A DNA stretch of 64,000 nucleotides from an uncultured Dysgonomonas sp. (GCF_934668725.1 NZ_CAKUOF010000018.1:3144-67143); one strand, 5' to 3'; counted from the stretch's first letter, positions 43,592-53,891 are shown. Notes: a model not told the origin generated them from the letters alone. Translations and numbers: made by a program.

Positions 43592-45910
43592 TTACAAAAC
43601 CGTGATAACCGTCTTTTCTTTAATATTATTGGATGATGAACCTACTTGCAGCTCAAAATCTCCGGCTTCGATTACTCTTTCACTTTTCAGATTGTAGAAA
43701 GCCAGATCATCCAATGTCAACTTGAATGTTACGGTTTTAGACTCACCTGCTTTAAGAGATACTTTTTCGAATCGACGCAATCTTTTCACATCAGGAACAA
43801 GGCTTGCAAATAAATCGCTCGAATAAAGTTGAATTACTTCTTTACCTTCTACATTTCCTGTGTTCTTTACATCTACCGAAACAATAATTTCCTCTTTCGG
43901 ATTATTGGGAAAAGACGTTTTGTTTATTTTCAGGTTCGAGATATCGAATGTCGTATAACTCAATCCAAAACCGAAGTGATATTCGGGGTTGAAGTCTCCT
44001 TCGTAATTGTAAACACCTTCGCTTCTCTTTTGCTCTTCCGAATGTTTATGATAATAAGGCACCAATGAGTTAGGGAATGCAGGGTATGTATAAGGTAATT
44101 TTCCCGAAGGATTTACTTTGCCAACCAATACATCCGCCAAAGCATCCGCCCCAAAAATTCCGGGAAGATAGGTTTGAACGATAGCATCTACCTGAGAAGA
44201 TATTTTAGAGATCACACGAGGTCTTCCTTCACTCAAAACAAGAATTACTTTTTTGCCTGTTTTGAGGAACTCTTTAGCCAGTTCTGTTTGAAGATCATTC
44301 AAATACAAGTCATCCAAATCTCCCGGTTTTTCGCAATACGAATTTTCACCCGAGCATAAGATAATATAATCTGCATTTTTAGCAGCCTCAATAGCTTCAT
44401 CAAAACGGTCTTTATGTTCCGTAGCATATTCGGTTGCCGCTGTATAGCTTACACCCGGTACATAAGAAACATTTTCTTTGCCATACGTATGGGTAATAGC
44501 GTCCAGCAGGTTATTATATTCACTTGCGAATTCATCAATTTTTTCACCTTGCCAGGAGAATGTCCATCCTCCGTTTAGCGATCTTTTGCTGACAGCATTA
44601 GGACCCGATACCAATATTTTAGCACCTTTCTGGAGAGGAAGTATATTATTGTCATTTTTCAGCAGCGTAATAGCATCTGCCGCCGCATCATACGATGCCT
44701 GTTGAAATTCTTTAGATCCGAATTGAGGATAGTCTTTGCGATATGTATTAGGTGTATTGAACAAGTCGAGTTGCATTTTCAATAATACGACCCTTCGTGC
44801 AGCATCGTCGATGCGTGACATGGGCACTTGTCCTTCGTTTACCAACTCCGTCAATAGAGTGCAGAATTCTTTGTAATCGTAAGGAATCATCGACATATCG
44901 ACTCCTGCATTTATACTCACCTTAATAGCCTCTTTGATGTTCGGAACCATGCGGTCACGCGAGTATAATTTGTTGATGTCTTCCCAATCGGTAACGATCA
45001 TTCCGTCAAAACCTAATTCATTACGCAGCAGTTTTGTCAAAAGGTCGTAACTGGCATGTACGGGTTCTCCGTTGATAATACCCGAATTAATCATTACCGT
45101 ATGCACTCCTGCATCAATAGCAGCTTTGAAAGCAGGTACATGGTATTCCATTAAAGCCGATTGAGGTATATAAGCAGGTGTGCGGTCTTTACCGCTGATT
45201 GGAGCAGAGTAACCGATAAAATGTTTCATGCAAGCAGCCAATTTATTGGGATTGCCTACGTTATTATCATCGCCCTCATACCCTTTGATTAGTTGATACC
45301 CGAATACCGACCCGATATAAGGATCTTCGCCGAATCCCTCATATTGACGAGGAAAACGTGGATCGATTCCCAGATCGAGTACTGGTGAAAAATTCCAAGG
45401 AACGTTACTCGCACGGGTTTCATAGGCTGTGATCTCTCCCATTTTCTTAGCATGGGCAGGATTCCATGTGGCAGCTAATGCAATCTCCTGCGGAAACATA
45501 GTTGATCCTGCTGTATAAGTTGCCCCGTGAATTTGATCGAGTCCGTATATTACGGGAACTTTGGTGCGTGTTTCATTCAATGCTACGTCCTGAATCTGGC
45601 TGATAACATTTGTCCACCATTCAGCAGTGCGTGCACGTGTATTGGGCGAATTCAAAAGAGATCCTACGTGGTAGTTGACTATTACATCCCGCAGTTTATC
45701 CATATCGAGTTGTAAAGTACTGGTTGGAGGTGTATCCTCACCTTTGCAGACTGCATCTATACTTACCTGAGCCATTTGACCGATTTTTTCGGCCAGTGCC
45801 ATTTTAGAGACTATCTCGATAGCTTGTTTGTTCATATCGTTGTTGGTTTGAGCTTGTCCGCTCGATGCAATGCCGAGAGTTGCTGCCATTAATAATACCG
45901 TTTTTTTCAT
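43592..45910 (-). CDS. GH3 beta-glucosidase-like enzyme
   Basis: A 772-residue periplasmic GH3 enzyme. The start is the ATG at 45910, giving signal peptide MKKTVLLMAATLGIASSGQA; the open frame continues 49 codons upstream into the epimerase gene, but that part lacks signal features. Layout: GH3 N domain (about 25-355) with nucleophile D308 in MIVTDWED, GH3 C domain (about 390-620) and fibronectin-III-like C-terminal domain (about 690-760). KHFIGY is the sugar-binding motif. In a glucomannan locus it may remove terminal glucose, or mannose, from short oligosaccharides; the sequence does not decide. Confidence 0.9.
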   Translation of the reverse strand: MKKTVLLMAATLGIASSGQAQTNNDMNKQAIEIVSKMALAEKIGQMAQVSIDAVCKGEDTPPTSTLQLDMDKLRDVIVNYHVGSLLNSPNTRARTAEWWTNVISQIQDVALNETRTKVPVIYGLDQIHGATYTAGSTMFPQEIALAATWNPAHAKKMGEITAYETRASNVPWNFSPVLDLGIDPRFPRQYEGFGEDPYIGSVFGYQLIKGYEGDDNNVGNPNKLAACMKHFIGYSAPISGKDRTPAYIPQSALMEYHVPAFKAAIDAGVHTVMINSGIINGEPVHASYDLLTKLLRNELGFDGMIVTDWEDINKLYSRDRMVPNIKEAIKVSINAGVDMSMIPYDYKEFCTLLTELVNEGQVPMSRIDDAARRVVLLKMQLDLFNTPNTYRKDYPQFGSKEFQQASYDAAADAITLLKNDNNILPLQKGAKILVSGPNAVSKRSLNGGWTFSWQGEKIDEFASEYNNLLDAITHTYGKENVSYVPGVSYTAATEYATEHKDRFDEAIEAAKNADYIILCSGENSYCEKPGDLDDLYLNDLQTELAKEFLKTGKKVILVLSEGRPRVISKISSQVDAIVQTYLPGIFGADALADVLVGKVNPSGKLPYTYPAFPNSLVPYYHKHSEEQKRSEGVYNYEGDFNPEYHFGFGLSYTTFDISNLKINKTSFPNNPKEEIIVSVDVKNTGNVEGKEVIQLYSSDLFASLVPDVKRLRRFEKVSLKAGESKTVTFKLTLDDLAFYNLKSERVIEAGDFELQVGSSSNNIKEKTVITVL

Positions 45911-45927
45911 GTTGATATATAAGATGT

Positions 45928-47097
45928 TTAATAAAAAGGCTGGAAAGATTCGATCATTTCCATGCACATACGTCCGTTGTGATAAGGACATTTCCAGAAC
46001 CCTGCCTTGTCGTCTCGTGTATTGATACTGCCATCCGCAAGTCTGCTCCAATACCATTCACCATTGCTTTTGTCTACAATAGATTGCTGTATATATGCCC
46101 AGACTTGTTCGGCTTTTTCTTTATAATTGGTATTGTCCGAAATTTTGTAAGCATATATATAACCTACTACAGCTTCGGCTTGAACCCACCAATGACGCTC
46201 TAAGTCTGTATGATTACCGTCTTTTTCGTAAATCATACTGCCATCGGTTTGTAAGCCTTCGCTTGCTGCATCGGCTATTTTAAGAGATAGTGTTTTTATT
46301 TTCTCGGTTAATTGTTTATCTCCCAAAACTTCGGCTGCTTCATATAAAAGCCAAGCCGCTTCAATATCGTGACCGTATGATATGGCAGTCGATTTTACAT
46401 TCCATTCTTCGTCAAAAAACAAGTTGAGGTGATTTGTTTCCGAATCTACTATCTTATCGGTAAAGATGTGAATAAGCTTACGTTGAGCATCTTTGAGTTG
46501 CTCATCGTCCCAAATACGGCAAAGGTTGGTGTATGGTTCTAATACATGCAAATGGGTATTCATTGTCTTCTTTTCATTTGCATCCTTATCACTCAAACGT
46601 ACATCTTCGATAGGTTGCCAATCGTGGGTGTAGGCTTCAAGATAGCCGCCTAGATTAGGATCAAAGCATTTCTCCAGTAAAAAGAAAAACTCTTTAGCCA
46701 TTGCCAAAGCTTCGGGATTTGCGGTGGCTCTGTAAAATTCCGAAAATCCGTATAAAGCGAATCCTTGTGCATAGGTTTGCTTTTTGGTATTAACCGCCTT
46801 CCCCAGATAATCGAGCTCCCAATACACACCTCCGTGAGTTTTATCAATGAAATAATCTTTGATATAATGAAACGCACGTTCGGCTATTTTTAAATACTCT
46901 TCTTTTTTCAGGATGCGATAAGCTGCCGAGAATGTCCATAAAATACGGGCATTGAGAACAGCACCTTTATTGGCTTTGGGATGAAGTATTTCGTTGCCGT
47001 CTATACGACCATAGAAACCTCCATGTTCATTGTCCTGCATCTTTTCGATCCAAAAAGGCAGGATATTATCTGTTAGTTCTTTCTTAAATTCATTCAT
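45928..47097 (-). CDS. Cellobiose/mannobiose 2-epimerase (AGE family)
   Basis: A 389-residue cytoplasmic (alpha/alpha)6-barrel enzyme. The late segment ERHWWVQAEAVVGY and SYGHDIEAAWLL carry the catalytic histidines expected for cellobiose 2-epimerases, and length agrees with the Bacteroides fragilis enzyme. It would convert beta-1,4-mannobiose to mannosyl-glucose, the substrate of the GH130 enzyme two genes away. Its start codon overlaps the stop of the MFS transporter by 4 bp (ATGA), implying coupled translation of importer and epimerase. Confidence 0.9.
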   Translation of the reverse strand: MNEFKKELTDNILPFWIEKMQDNEHGGFYGRIDGNEILHPKANKGAVLNARILWTFSAAYRILKKEEYLKIAERAFHYIKDYFIDKTHGGVYWELDYLGKAVNTKKQTYAQGFALYGFSEFYRATANPEALAMAKEFFFLLEKCFDPNLGGYLEAYTHDWQPIEDVRLSDKDANEKKTMNTHLHVLEPYTNLCRIWDDEQLKDAQRKLIHIFTDKIVDSETNHLNLFFDEEWNVKSTAISYGHDIEAAWLLYEAAEVLGDKQLTEKIKTLSLKIADAASEGLQTDGSMIYEKDGNHTDLERHWWVQAEAVVGYIYAYKISDNTNYKEKAEQVWAYIQQSIVDKSNGEWYWSRLADGSINTRDDKAGFWKCPYHNGRMCMEMIESFQPFY

Positions 47098-48491
47098 CTT
47101 TGATCCTTTCTCTTATTTGCCAAATCAGTTGTAATTTCTTGTAACTTTTGTTCTGTTAATGGGTACAAACTGATAAATACGACTGATAAAACAGTCCCTA
47201 TTGCAGGCAAAAAGCTCAGCATCATACGTATTCCGTCCTGAGCTTCGACCGTTTGTTCTACATTTGCCTGAAAGCCGAAGTAAGCCAACAACCATCCTGT
47301 AAGTGCCCCGCCTATCGACCATCCGAATTTTTGAGACATTGAAGACGAAGAGAATATCAAACCCGTAGCCCTGCGTCCAGTTTTCCATTCCGAATAATCG
47401 GCTATATCGGCATACATCGACCAAAGCAGAGGAAATATGCTTCCTGCACATGCACTGATAAGTACTTGTAGAATAAGCATCAGAAGGATATTATCTTTAC
47501 CCACAAAATAAAAAGCAATGCTGAAAACGGTTGCAAACAGCATGGCAAACAAATAGGTTTTCTTCTTTCCTATGCGGTTCGAAACAGGGGTAACAAAAAG
47601 AATTCCCAAGATATTAGCCCCTTGCCCCAATACTAAATAGATAGTTGTCAGCGAGAGAGCCGAACCAATGATTCCCAAATCGAAAGTATCGGGAGCAATT
47701 GCATAATATTTGAAGTAATAAACGGCTGCTCCGTCACGAATCGAGTTGAATATCAGAGCAGCTATACCGGCTCCCAGTAATATCCACCAAGGCTTGTTGA
47801 CAAGTAAATCGTTTACATCTTCTTTCAAAGAATTACCTGTTTCTTTAATCGGGCGGATACGTTCTTTTGTCCACGAAAAAGTACATAAAAAGAAAATGAC
47901 GGCAATAACGGCAAATACAATAGCAGTCATAGACCATCCGAAAGTCAGGTTGGCTCCTTCGCCGCTTCCTCCGAATAATTTCACCAAAGGTTCTATCAGT
48001 ATCAAAGCCAATATACTGCCTAAGAATGCAAATATCATACGGTATGATGACAAGGCGGTTCTTTCTTTAGGGTCGGACGACATCACGCCCAGCAACGATG
48101 CGTAAGGTACATTGATTAAGGAGTATACCATCATCATCAGCGAATAGGTGATATAGGCATATACTATTTTTCCTGTTGGCGAAAAATCGGGAGTGGTAAA
48201 GGTTAATACGCCCAGTACACCGAAGGGAACGGCTACCCATAACAGGTAGGGACGAAATTTACCCCATTTTGACTCTGTTCGGTCGCTGACAACACCTACA
48301 ATGGGATCGAAAAGTGAATCCCATATACGTGTCACCAAAAACATGGTACCCACTACGGCTGCCTCTATGCCGAATATATCTGTATAGAAAAACATGAGAT
48401 ACATGCCGAACAGCTTCCAGAACATAGACGATGCTGCATCGCCCAGACCGTATCCGACTTTTTCTTTTAATGTGACTTTTTCTGTGTTCAT
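47094..48491 (-). CDS. MFS sugar transporter of the GPH type, mannobiose importer candidate
   Basis: A 465-residue inner-membrane protein with twelve predicted helices. GLGDAASSMFWKLFGMYLMFFYTD at the start and DPIVGVVSDRTESKWGKFRPYLLW are marks of the glycoside-pentoside-hexuronide:cation symporters (MelB/UidB type). The position between GH130 and the epimerase points to import of mannobiose from periplasm to cytoplasm. Stop and next start overlap (ATGA). Confidence 0.92.
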   Translation of the reverse strand: MNTEKVTLKEKVGYGLGDAASSMFWKLFGMYLMFFYTDIFGIEAAVVGTMFLVTRIWDSLFDPIVGVVSDRTESKWGKFRPYLLWVAVPFGVLGVLTFTTPDFSPTGKIVYAYITYSLMMMVYSLINVPYASLLGVMSSDPKERTALSSYRMIFAFLGSILALILIEPLVKLFGGSGEGANLTFGWSMTAIVFAVIAVIFFLCTFSWTKERIRPIKETGNSLKEDVNDLLVNKPWWILLGAGIAALIFNSIRDGAAVYYFKYYAIAPDTFDLGIIGSALSLTTIYLVLGQGANILGILFVTPVSNRIGKKKTYLFAMLFATVFSIAFYFVGKDNILLMLILQVLISACAGSIFPLLWSMYADIADYSEWKTGRRATGLIFSSSSMSQKFGWSIGGALTGWLLAYFGFQANVEQTVEAQDGIRMMLSFLPAIGTVLSVVFISLYPLTEQKLQEITTDLANKRKDQR

Positions 48492-48520
48492 GAGTATTTA
48501 TTTAATAATCAATTTGAGTT

Positions 48521-48581
48521 TGTAGGGGTAGAGTTCTGTTCTTTCGATTAACTTCGGATAAGCGCGAGACTCATACCTACA
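48521..48581. repeat. TGTAGGGGTA ... TACCTACA inverted element
   Basis: In the 114-bp gap between the GH130 and MFS genes, TGTAGGGGTA and TACCTACA face each other about 43 bp apart. Similar to the GTAGGG elements at 42290, 43545 and 32449. Confidence 0.35.
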
Positions 48582-48605
48582 AAGTGGTAAAAAGGTGCGA
48601 AGCCT

Positions 48606-49781
48606 TTATTTTGTCAGATTTTTTTCGATAAGTTGACTTAAGGTTTGAACCGAAGTTGCCGACCGGTAACCGTCGGGAGCTGTATTCAATACATAATCGA
48701 GTAATCTGTCTACAGACGAAACCGCAACGTGCATGCGCGTGTCGCACGATGCATAATAGAGATATACGGTGCCGTCATCATCGGCTATCCATCCGTTTGT
48801 AAACAGTACGTTCGAAACATCGCCCACACGTTCTTCCTCCCAAGGAGCCATTAAATGCCCTGCGGGTTCGGCTATCAACTTGTTTGGTTGATCTAGATCT
48901 GTAAGGTAAAGATATAAAACATATCTTAATCCTGCAGCACAAGCCCTTACACCGTGTGCTAAATGCAGCCATCCTTTCGAAGTTTTGATCGGGTGGGGAC
49001 CTTCTCCGTTTTTGAGTTCTTTGATCGTGTGATAGTAACGATGGTTGATAATCGTTTCTTCTTTCACTTCGGCATTAGTAATGTCATCTACCAATGCCCA
49101 ACCGATTCCGCCACCGCTTCCGGCATCAATAAAACCATCTTGGGGACGGGTATAAAGTGCATATTTTCCGTCTACAAATTCGGGATGTAATACTACATTT
49201 CGTTGTTGGCTCTTGGTTTTAAGATCGGGTAACCGTTCCCAGTTTTTTAAATCTTTTGTGCGGACAATACCGGCTGCTGCCACTGCCGACGAAAGATCGC
49301 CTGCCGCAGCATTCGGATCTTTTCTTTCAGAACAGAATACACCGTATATCCATCCGTCCTGATGAGCCGTAAGACGCATATCATACACATTTGTATCGGG
49401 GTTATCTGTTTCGGGAATAACAATGGGATAGTCCCAAAAGCGGAAATTGTCGATACCGTTGGGGCTTTCGGCAATGGCGAAGAATGATTTGCGATCGTTT
49501 CCCTCTACACGGACTGCCAAAAGATATTTATCCTGCCATTTAATAGCCCCTGCATTGAAAGTTCCGTTGATTCCGAAACGTTCCATAAAGAACGGATTGG
49601 TTTCGGGTGATAAGTCGTATCTCCAGAATACAGGTGCATGACCTGCCGTAATTACAGGGTACTTATATCTTTCGAAGATACCATTTCCCGGGAGCAAAGG
49701 TTCATTTGTACGGGTAACCAATGCTTCATATTCAGCTGTTACAGCCTTTAATCGTTTGTTGAATAGTGCGTTCATATCCAA
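48606..49781 (-). CDS. GH130 4-O-beta-D-mannosyl-D-glucose phosphorylase
   Basis: A 391-residue cytoplasmic enzyme without signal peptide. Five-blade propeller family GH130; the likely proton donor is D134 (D132 if the second ATG is used) in NVYDMRLTAH, matching D131 of the B. fragilis enzyme from memory. TAGHAPVFWRYDLSPETNPFF and RVEGNDRKSFFAIAESPNG are typical of subfamily 1. It cleaves mannosyl-glucose with phosphate to mannose-1-phosphate and glucose. With the epimerase and MFS carrier it forms the intracellular end of the mannan route. Confidence 0.92.
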   Translation of the reverse strand: MDMNALFNKRLKAVTAEYEALVTRTNEPLLPGNGIFERYKYPVITAGHAPVFWRYDLSPETNPFFMERFGINGTFNAGAIKWQDKYLLAVRVEGNDRKSFFAIAESPNGIDNFRFWDYPIVIPETDNPDTNVYDMRLTAHQDGWIYGVFCSERKDPNAAAGDLSSAVAAAGIVRTKDLKNWERLPDLKTKSQQRNVVLHPEFVDGKYALYTRPQDGFIDAGSGGGIGWALVDDITNAEVKEETIINHRYYHTIKELKNGEGPHPIKTSKGWLHLAHGVRACAAGLRYVLYLYLTDLDQPNKLIAEPAGHLMAPWEEERVGDVSNVLFTNGWIADDDGTVYLYYASCDTRMHVAVSSVDRLLDYVLNTAPDGYRSATSVQTLSQLIEKNLTK

Positions 49782-49826
49782 ATATTTAATCTATTTATAG
49801 TTGAATTATAGTATAAGTCCGAAATA

Positions 49827-51107
49827 TTATAGTTTTTGAGTATAGCTTTTGATGACTTTGATGGTCGTATCTGTATCGAAAACAGAGTTTAAACCTTGTT
49901 CTTCTTGCGATGGATCACCTACATAATCGTCCCACGGTTCCCAGAATGTGTGAGCAGGTCTTCCGAATCCTCCCCATGTCCAGAAATTACATCCTGCAAT
50001 CAGACCATTGTTTTCTTTCGAACTTATTATTTTCGAGAAGATATTGGAGTAATATGTATCACGTGCAACTGTAGTATCGTCCAGTGTATATTTGTGATTA
50101 TCGCGCGGATATCCAAACTCTTCAATAACCATAGGCTTGTTTAGCTTTTTGGCAATAGCCAGATGATTATCAATGTATTTATCAGTTTCGGTGATTGCTG
50201 TATCTACGGATGCTACTACTTGGGTGGGATCAATCCAGCTCCAGTTTTTAGGCCAGATATGAATGGTCAGATAATCGACATTGGGGTCTGAATTGATTTG
50301 TTCGAAAAGATTCATATCTTCTTCACATCCCTTAGTACCCTCATTACCCAATGAGATGAGGTGATTAGGATCAAGAGAGCGGATAAGAGCTGTAGTTTCT
50401 TTCAACCATTTTACGAATGCAGGTTTACCCTCATCGCTGAATGAGCGAGGCTCGTTACCTACCTGCCACGACATAATTGCCGTATCGTCAATATATTTCT
50501 TTCCCGTATATCGGTTGGTTCTGGTAATAACGTGCTTTACATGATTCAGAAACAAGGTATGGCAACTGTCGCAATCGGCATATTGGGCAACATGCTTTAC
50601 AAATACAGGCCAGTCCTGAACCCCTGCTTCGGGTACATCGCCACGTCCTGCCCAATTGAGATACTGTCCGTATCCGCCACTCCATTCCCAACTGTTGTTA
50701 AGATAAAGTACCGCATACATATCACGTTTACCCAGTTCCGCCATGAGGAAGTCTAACCCGTCGAAAATAGTATCGTTATACACTCCCGGCTCTATTTGAA
50801 GAGTCGGCATAACTTTTACCTTTTGTCCGCTATGTCCGTCGGCACCTACAAGAACCCGAAGATTATTGATGCCGTTTTCTTTCATAAAATCAAGCTCTTT
50901 AAGTAAACGTTCACGGTTACCGCCTTGCCCTTCGGAACCCAATATAGCCCCGAACCAAAAGTTAGTGCCGATAAAGTAGTAAGGCTTGTCGTTTATCGTA
51001 AGCTTGCCTTCCTTCTGCTTTACGAAAGAAGGAGCAGTTACCGCTTTCTTCTCGGTGCAGGAGAATAGGCTTAAAGCTAAAGCTGCAAGTAGAATCAGTT
51101 TTTTCAT
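49827..51107 (-). CDS. GH5 (subfamily 7-like) endo-beta-mannanase lipoprotein
   Basis: A 426-residue lipoprotein (signal MKKLILLAALALSLFSC, lipobox LFSC). The next residues TEKKAV carry no acidic surface-export signal. GH5 barrel with acid/base E219 in WQVGNEPR and nucleophile E330 in VIEEFGYPRD. Segments YFIGTNFWFGAILG, HIWPKNWSWIDP and GCNFWTWGGFGRP are typical of GH5_7 mannanases. It would cut mannan or glucomannan chains. The start overlaps the esterase stop by 4 bp. Confidence 0.9.
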   Translation of the reverse strand: MKKLILLAALALSLFSCTEKKAVTAPSFVKQKEGKLTINDKPYYFIGTNFWFGAILGSEGQGGNRERLLKELDFMKENGINNLRVLVGADGHSGQKVKVMPTLQIEPGVYNDTIFDGLDFLMAELGKRDMYAVLYLNNSWEWSGGYGQYLNWAGRGDVPEAGVQDWPVFVKHVAQYADCDSCHTLFLNHVKHVITRTNRYTGKKYIDDTAIMSWQVGNEPRSFSDEGKPAFVKWLKETTALIRSLDPNHLISLGNEGTKGCEEDMNLFEQINSDPNVDYLTIHIWPKNWSWIDPTQVVASVDTAITETDKYIDNHLAIAKKLNKPMVIEEFGYPRDNHKYTLDDTTVARDTYYSNIFSKIISSKENNGLIAGCNFWTWGGFGRPAHTFWEPWDDYVGDPSQEEQGLNSVFDTDTTIKVIKSYTQKL

Positions 51108-52879
51108 TGATCTTTAAAGTTTAGTGTTTCTTTTATATAAGCCATGGCTGCATCATTGTATTCCTTACCCACACTGTGTGCATGATGCGGAAAAGCCATC
51201 CAGTGTTTTTTTGATTTTACCTGATTGTAGGCTGCAAAATTGATATGCGGAGGACATACATTATCCTGTACTCCAATGCCCATAATAAGAGGGCATTCTA
51301 TCCATTGAGCCAGATTCTTGATGTCGAAATAAGATAGCAGATTATATACATCTTCCCATTTTGCTTCGGGATGATCTTTCATATACTCGTCAAAATCGCT
51401 TTTAGGCCAAGGGGCAATTTTAAAATAGTCGGGATAGTCCGATAAGAACGGAATATTAGGAGCCGCCACTTTTACACGTTTATCGAGTGATGCAGCTACA
51501 AAAGACAATGCTCCACCCTGACTTCCTCCACGTACGGCTATCTTATCCGAATCAATTTCGGGACGGGACGAAACAAAGTCCAATGCCCGTACCACATCCA
51601 TAAATGCACCTCTGTAATAGTAGTTGTCTTTGTTATCAAGACCATAGGTAATCCATTTTCCAAAACGGTTGGTTGGCTGGTTCAATGCCTGTCCTCTCAT
51701 CGAAAGAACGAAGTATGCAAAACCATCCCACCATTGGTTCGCCGGATAAGGCGACGATCCGTAGCCCATATATTCAACAATAACAGGGTGTTTGCCTTCC
51801 TGTTGAGGTTTGGCATAATATCCTCTGATGAGTTCGTTTCCGAAAGAATACATTTCAACGAGATACATATCGTATCCGTGTTGAGAATATTCGGGCTTTA
51901 AAGTCAGCTTATAATTAGGGGCTACTTTTGCCAGTTCTTTAAGATTGTTATCCCAAAATTCTTTAAAGTCGACCTTTGCATCGATGGGCGATTGTATTTT
52001 CTCAGGCTCGTAACCTACATTGAATTTCTTTTCTGTAACAATTTCGTTGTTGCGTTTCAATTGCACAGTATATCTGTAAAATCCGGGTTGAGGGTTTGCC
52101 AGCTCAAAAGATTTGGAATAGGTTTTCAACCCTTCAATGGAGATGTTCAAAGAATCTGACTTGACAGGCTGATAATCGTCAGTAGTCAATGTGACAATTA
52201 ATTTTCCGTCAATATCCCAATTGTTTTTGTTCTCGATATTTGTGGTTATTTGTATCGGATTTTCGCCTAAAAATATATAGTCGGAATCGGCAACGGCTAC
52301 ATCGAGTAAAATCTTATCATTGGTTTCGGCAGTTGATACAGATAGTTTTGCTCCTTCCAGAAAACCGCCTACATTCCAGCCATCGTGAAATTTGATAACA
52401 ATAAGATTATCTCCTCCGTAATTTACTTTGTCGGAAGTTATCAGGTAGTTTCTTTCGTTATCAAAGTAACCCATGTAGTTTTGAGGAAACTCTCCTGTTT
52501 TACCTACCGGTTGACCATTGAAATATACCTCGTCGCATGCAGCCAATCTACCCAGATGAAGTACTAATCCTCCTTTGTTTTTTATCCCTTCCTGTAAGCT
52601 ATCCGATAACTGTATGGTCTTCCGATACCATCCAAAACCATTGTCTAATGATATGTTCTGATCTTTTAGTAGTTTCTGTGATGTGACTTCCTGCCAGTTC
52701 TTATCATCAAACTTAGTATCGAACCAAGCACTGTCGGTTCCTTCACCTGCGTGAAAACGCCACGAGTCAGTATAGCTCTCTGTTATTTTGGGGCTGGTAT
52801 CTTCTGCTATTTTGGTTTTGCAGGATAGTATTAATCCTGCTGTTACGATCAGAAGAAAATAGTTGGTAATTCTTTTCAT
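51104..52879 (-). CDS. CE7-like acetyl esterase lipoprotein with N-terminal beta domain
   Basis: A 591-residue lipoprotein (signal ending LILSC, then KTKIAED). N-terminal galactose-binding-like sandwich (about 40-190), a linker domain (about 190-290) and a C-terminal alpha/beta hydrolase of the acetyl xylan esterase/cephalosporin deacetylase type (about 300-590). Catalytic S453 lies in RGGSQGGALS; the Asp is near GVQDNVCPP and His in FPHHAHSVG. RGQ in SMRGQALNQ is a family marker. Within a mannan locus it probably removes acetyl groups from acetylated glucomannan. It is much longer than plain CE7 enzymes (about 320 residues). Confidence 0.87.
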   Translation of the reverse strand: MKRITNYFLLIVTAGLILSCKTKIAEDTSPKITESYTDSWRFHAGEGTDSAWFDTKFDDKNWQEVTSQKLLKDQNISLDNGFGWYRKTIQLSDSLQEGIKNKGGLVLHLGRLAACDEVYFNGQPVGKTGEFPQNYMGYFDNERNYLITSDKVNYGGDNLIVIKFHDGWNVGGFLEGAKLSVSTAETNDKILLDVAVADSDYIFLGENPIQITTNIENKNNWDIDGKLIVTLTTDDYQPVKSDSLNISIEGLKTYSKSFELANPQPGFYRYTVQLKRNNEIVTEKKFNVGYEPEKIQSPIDAKVDFKEFWDNNLKELAKVAPNYKLTLKPEYSQHGYDMYLVEMYSFGNELIRGYYAKPQQEGKHPVIVEYMGYGSSPYPANQWWDGFAYFVLSMRGQALNQPTNRFGKWITYGLDNKDNYYYRGAFMDVVRALDFVSSRPEIDSDKIAVRGGSQGGALSFVAASLDKRVKVAAPNIPFLSDYPDYFKIAPWPKSDFDEYMKDHPEAKWEDVYNLLSYFDIKNLAQWIECPLIMGIGVQDNVCPPHINFAAYNQVKSKKHWMAFPHHAHSVGKEYNDAAMAYIKETLNFKDQ

Positions 52880-52880
52880 A

Positions 52881-53876
52881 TTATTTGTTTTCTTTCTGCA
52901 ATGTGTTTCGTATAATTTTACCCCATTCTTTCAGATCGTTTTCAGTCCATCCATAAGCGGGCGATTTTTTTGATTTTATCATAGAGCATGTTTCGTTTTT
53001 ATCTGCAATTGACCATGCTGCCCAGCTGATTCGGTGACGGCTCATCCATTCCTTCCATGTATTCCATTCCTCAAGATTGATAGCGCCGTCACCATCGGCA
53101 TTCATTCCGGCACATTCCGAAACGAAAATGGGTAAGTCCTTCGCAAGAGCATAATCGGCTCTGTCTCTTAACTCTTGTTTATGAGTGCCTGCATAAAAGT
53201 GAAGAGTATACATAATGTTTGTATATCCGGTAATCGGGTTATCTGCTGCCAGATGTATATCCTGATCCCAATGAGGTGTTCCGACCAATATTACGTTGTC
53301 TTTATCTATTGACCGGATTGTTTTGATTATCTCTTCAGAATATGCTTTGACTTCCTTCCATGAGTCATCGATAGGTTCATTATAAATTTCGTAGATGATA
53401 TTCGGGTAATCTTTGTATTTTTCGGCAGCCAGAGTGAAAAATGCTTTAGCTTCTTCTAAACGAATATGATGACTGTGCCAATCGATAATTACATACATAT
53501 TGTTCTCGATAGCTGCATCTACTACACTGGTTAAACATGCAATCGAAAAGTCGGGATTATCTATATATCCTTTCTTGGGGTCTACGCCTATTGCTGCTCT
53601 GATAAGGTTACAGTTCCAGTCTCTTTTCAGCCACGAAACCGTACTTTTATTATAAAACCGTGGCCACCAATTGTGCCATCCAAGACTGACTCCCCGAAGA
53701 ACAATAGGTTCTCCCGCCTGATTAACCAAAGATGTTCCCTGTACCGACAGCTTGCCGTTTACAGCCACAAAATCGCTCTTATCTTCCTCTATAGGGTTAT
53801 TTGAAAAGCAACCGACGGGAAATACCGATAGTAATGTAAGTATCAACCCTAGAAGGTATATGGATATATTTTTCAT
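52881..53876 (-). CDS. GH5 (subfamily 2-like) endo-beta-1,4-glucanase lipoprotein
   Basis: A 331-residue lipoprotein (signal ending VFPVGC). GH5 barrel: VLRGVSLGWHNWWPRFYN, then IDWHSHH, acid/base E167 in YEIYNEPIDD and nucleophile E254 in FVSECAG, where tryptophan is usual after Glu-Cys/Trp. Closest by eye to GH5_2 cellulases, which suggests cutting of glucose-rich runs in glucomannan and sets this enzyme apart from the mannanases of the locus. One base separates it from the esterase gene. Confidence 0.85.
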   Translation of the reverse strand: MKNISIYLLGLILTLLSVFPVGCFSNNPIEEDKSDFVAVNGKLSVQGTSLVNQAGEPIVLRGVSLGWHNWWPRFYNKSTVSWLKRDWNCNLIRAAIGVDPKKGYIDNPDFSIACLTSVVDAAIENNMYVIIDWHSHHIRLEEAKAFFTLAAEKYKDYPNIIYEIYNEPIDDSWKEVKAYSEEIIKTIRSIDKDNVILVGTPHWDQDIHLAADNPITGYTNIMYTLHFYAGTHKQELRDRADYALAKDLPIFVSECAGMNADGDGAINLEEWNTWKEWMSRHRISWAAWSIADKNETCSMIKSKKSPAYGWTENDLKEWGKIIRNTLQKENK

Positions 53877-53891
53877 ACACGGAGAATTTGT

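Noticed and set aside
45911..46057. A 49-codon N-terminal extension of the GH3 gene
   Set aside because: It overlaps the epimerase gene and lacks a signal peptide; the inner ATG at 45910 starts a good one.
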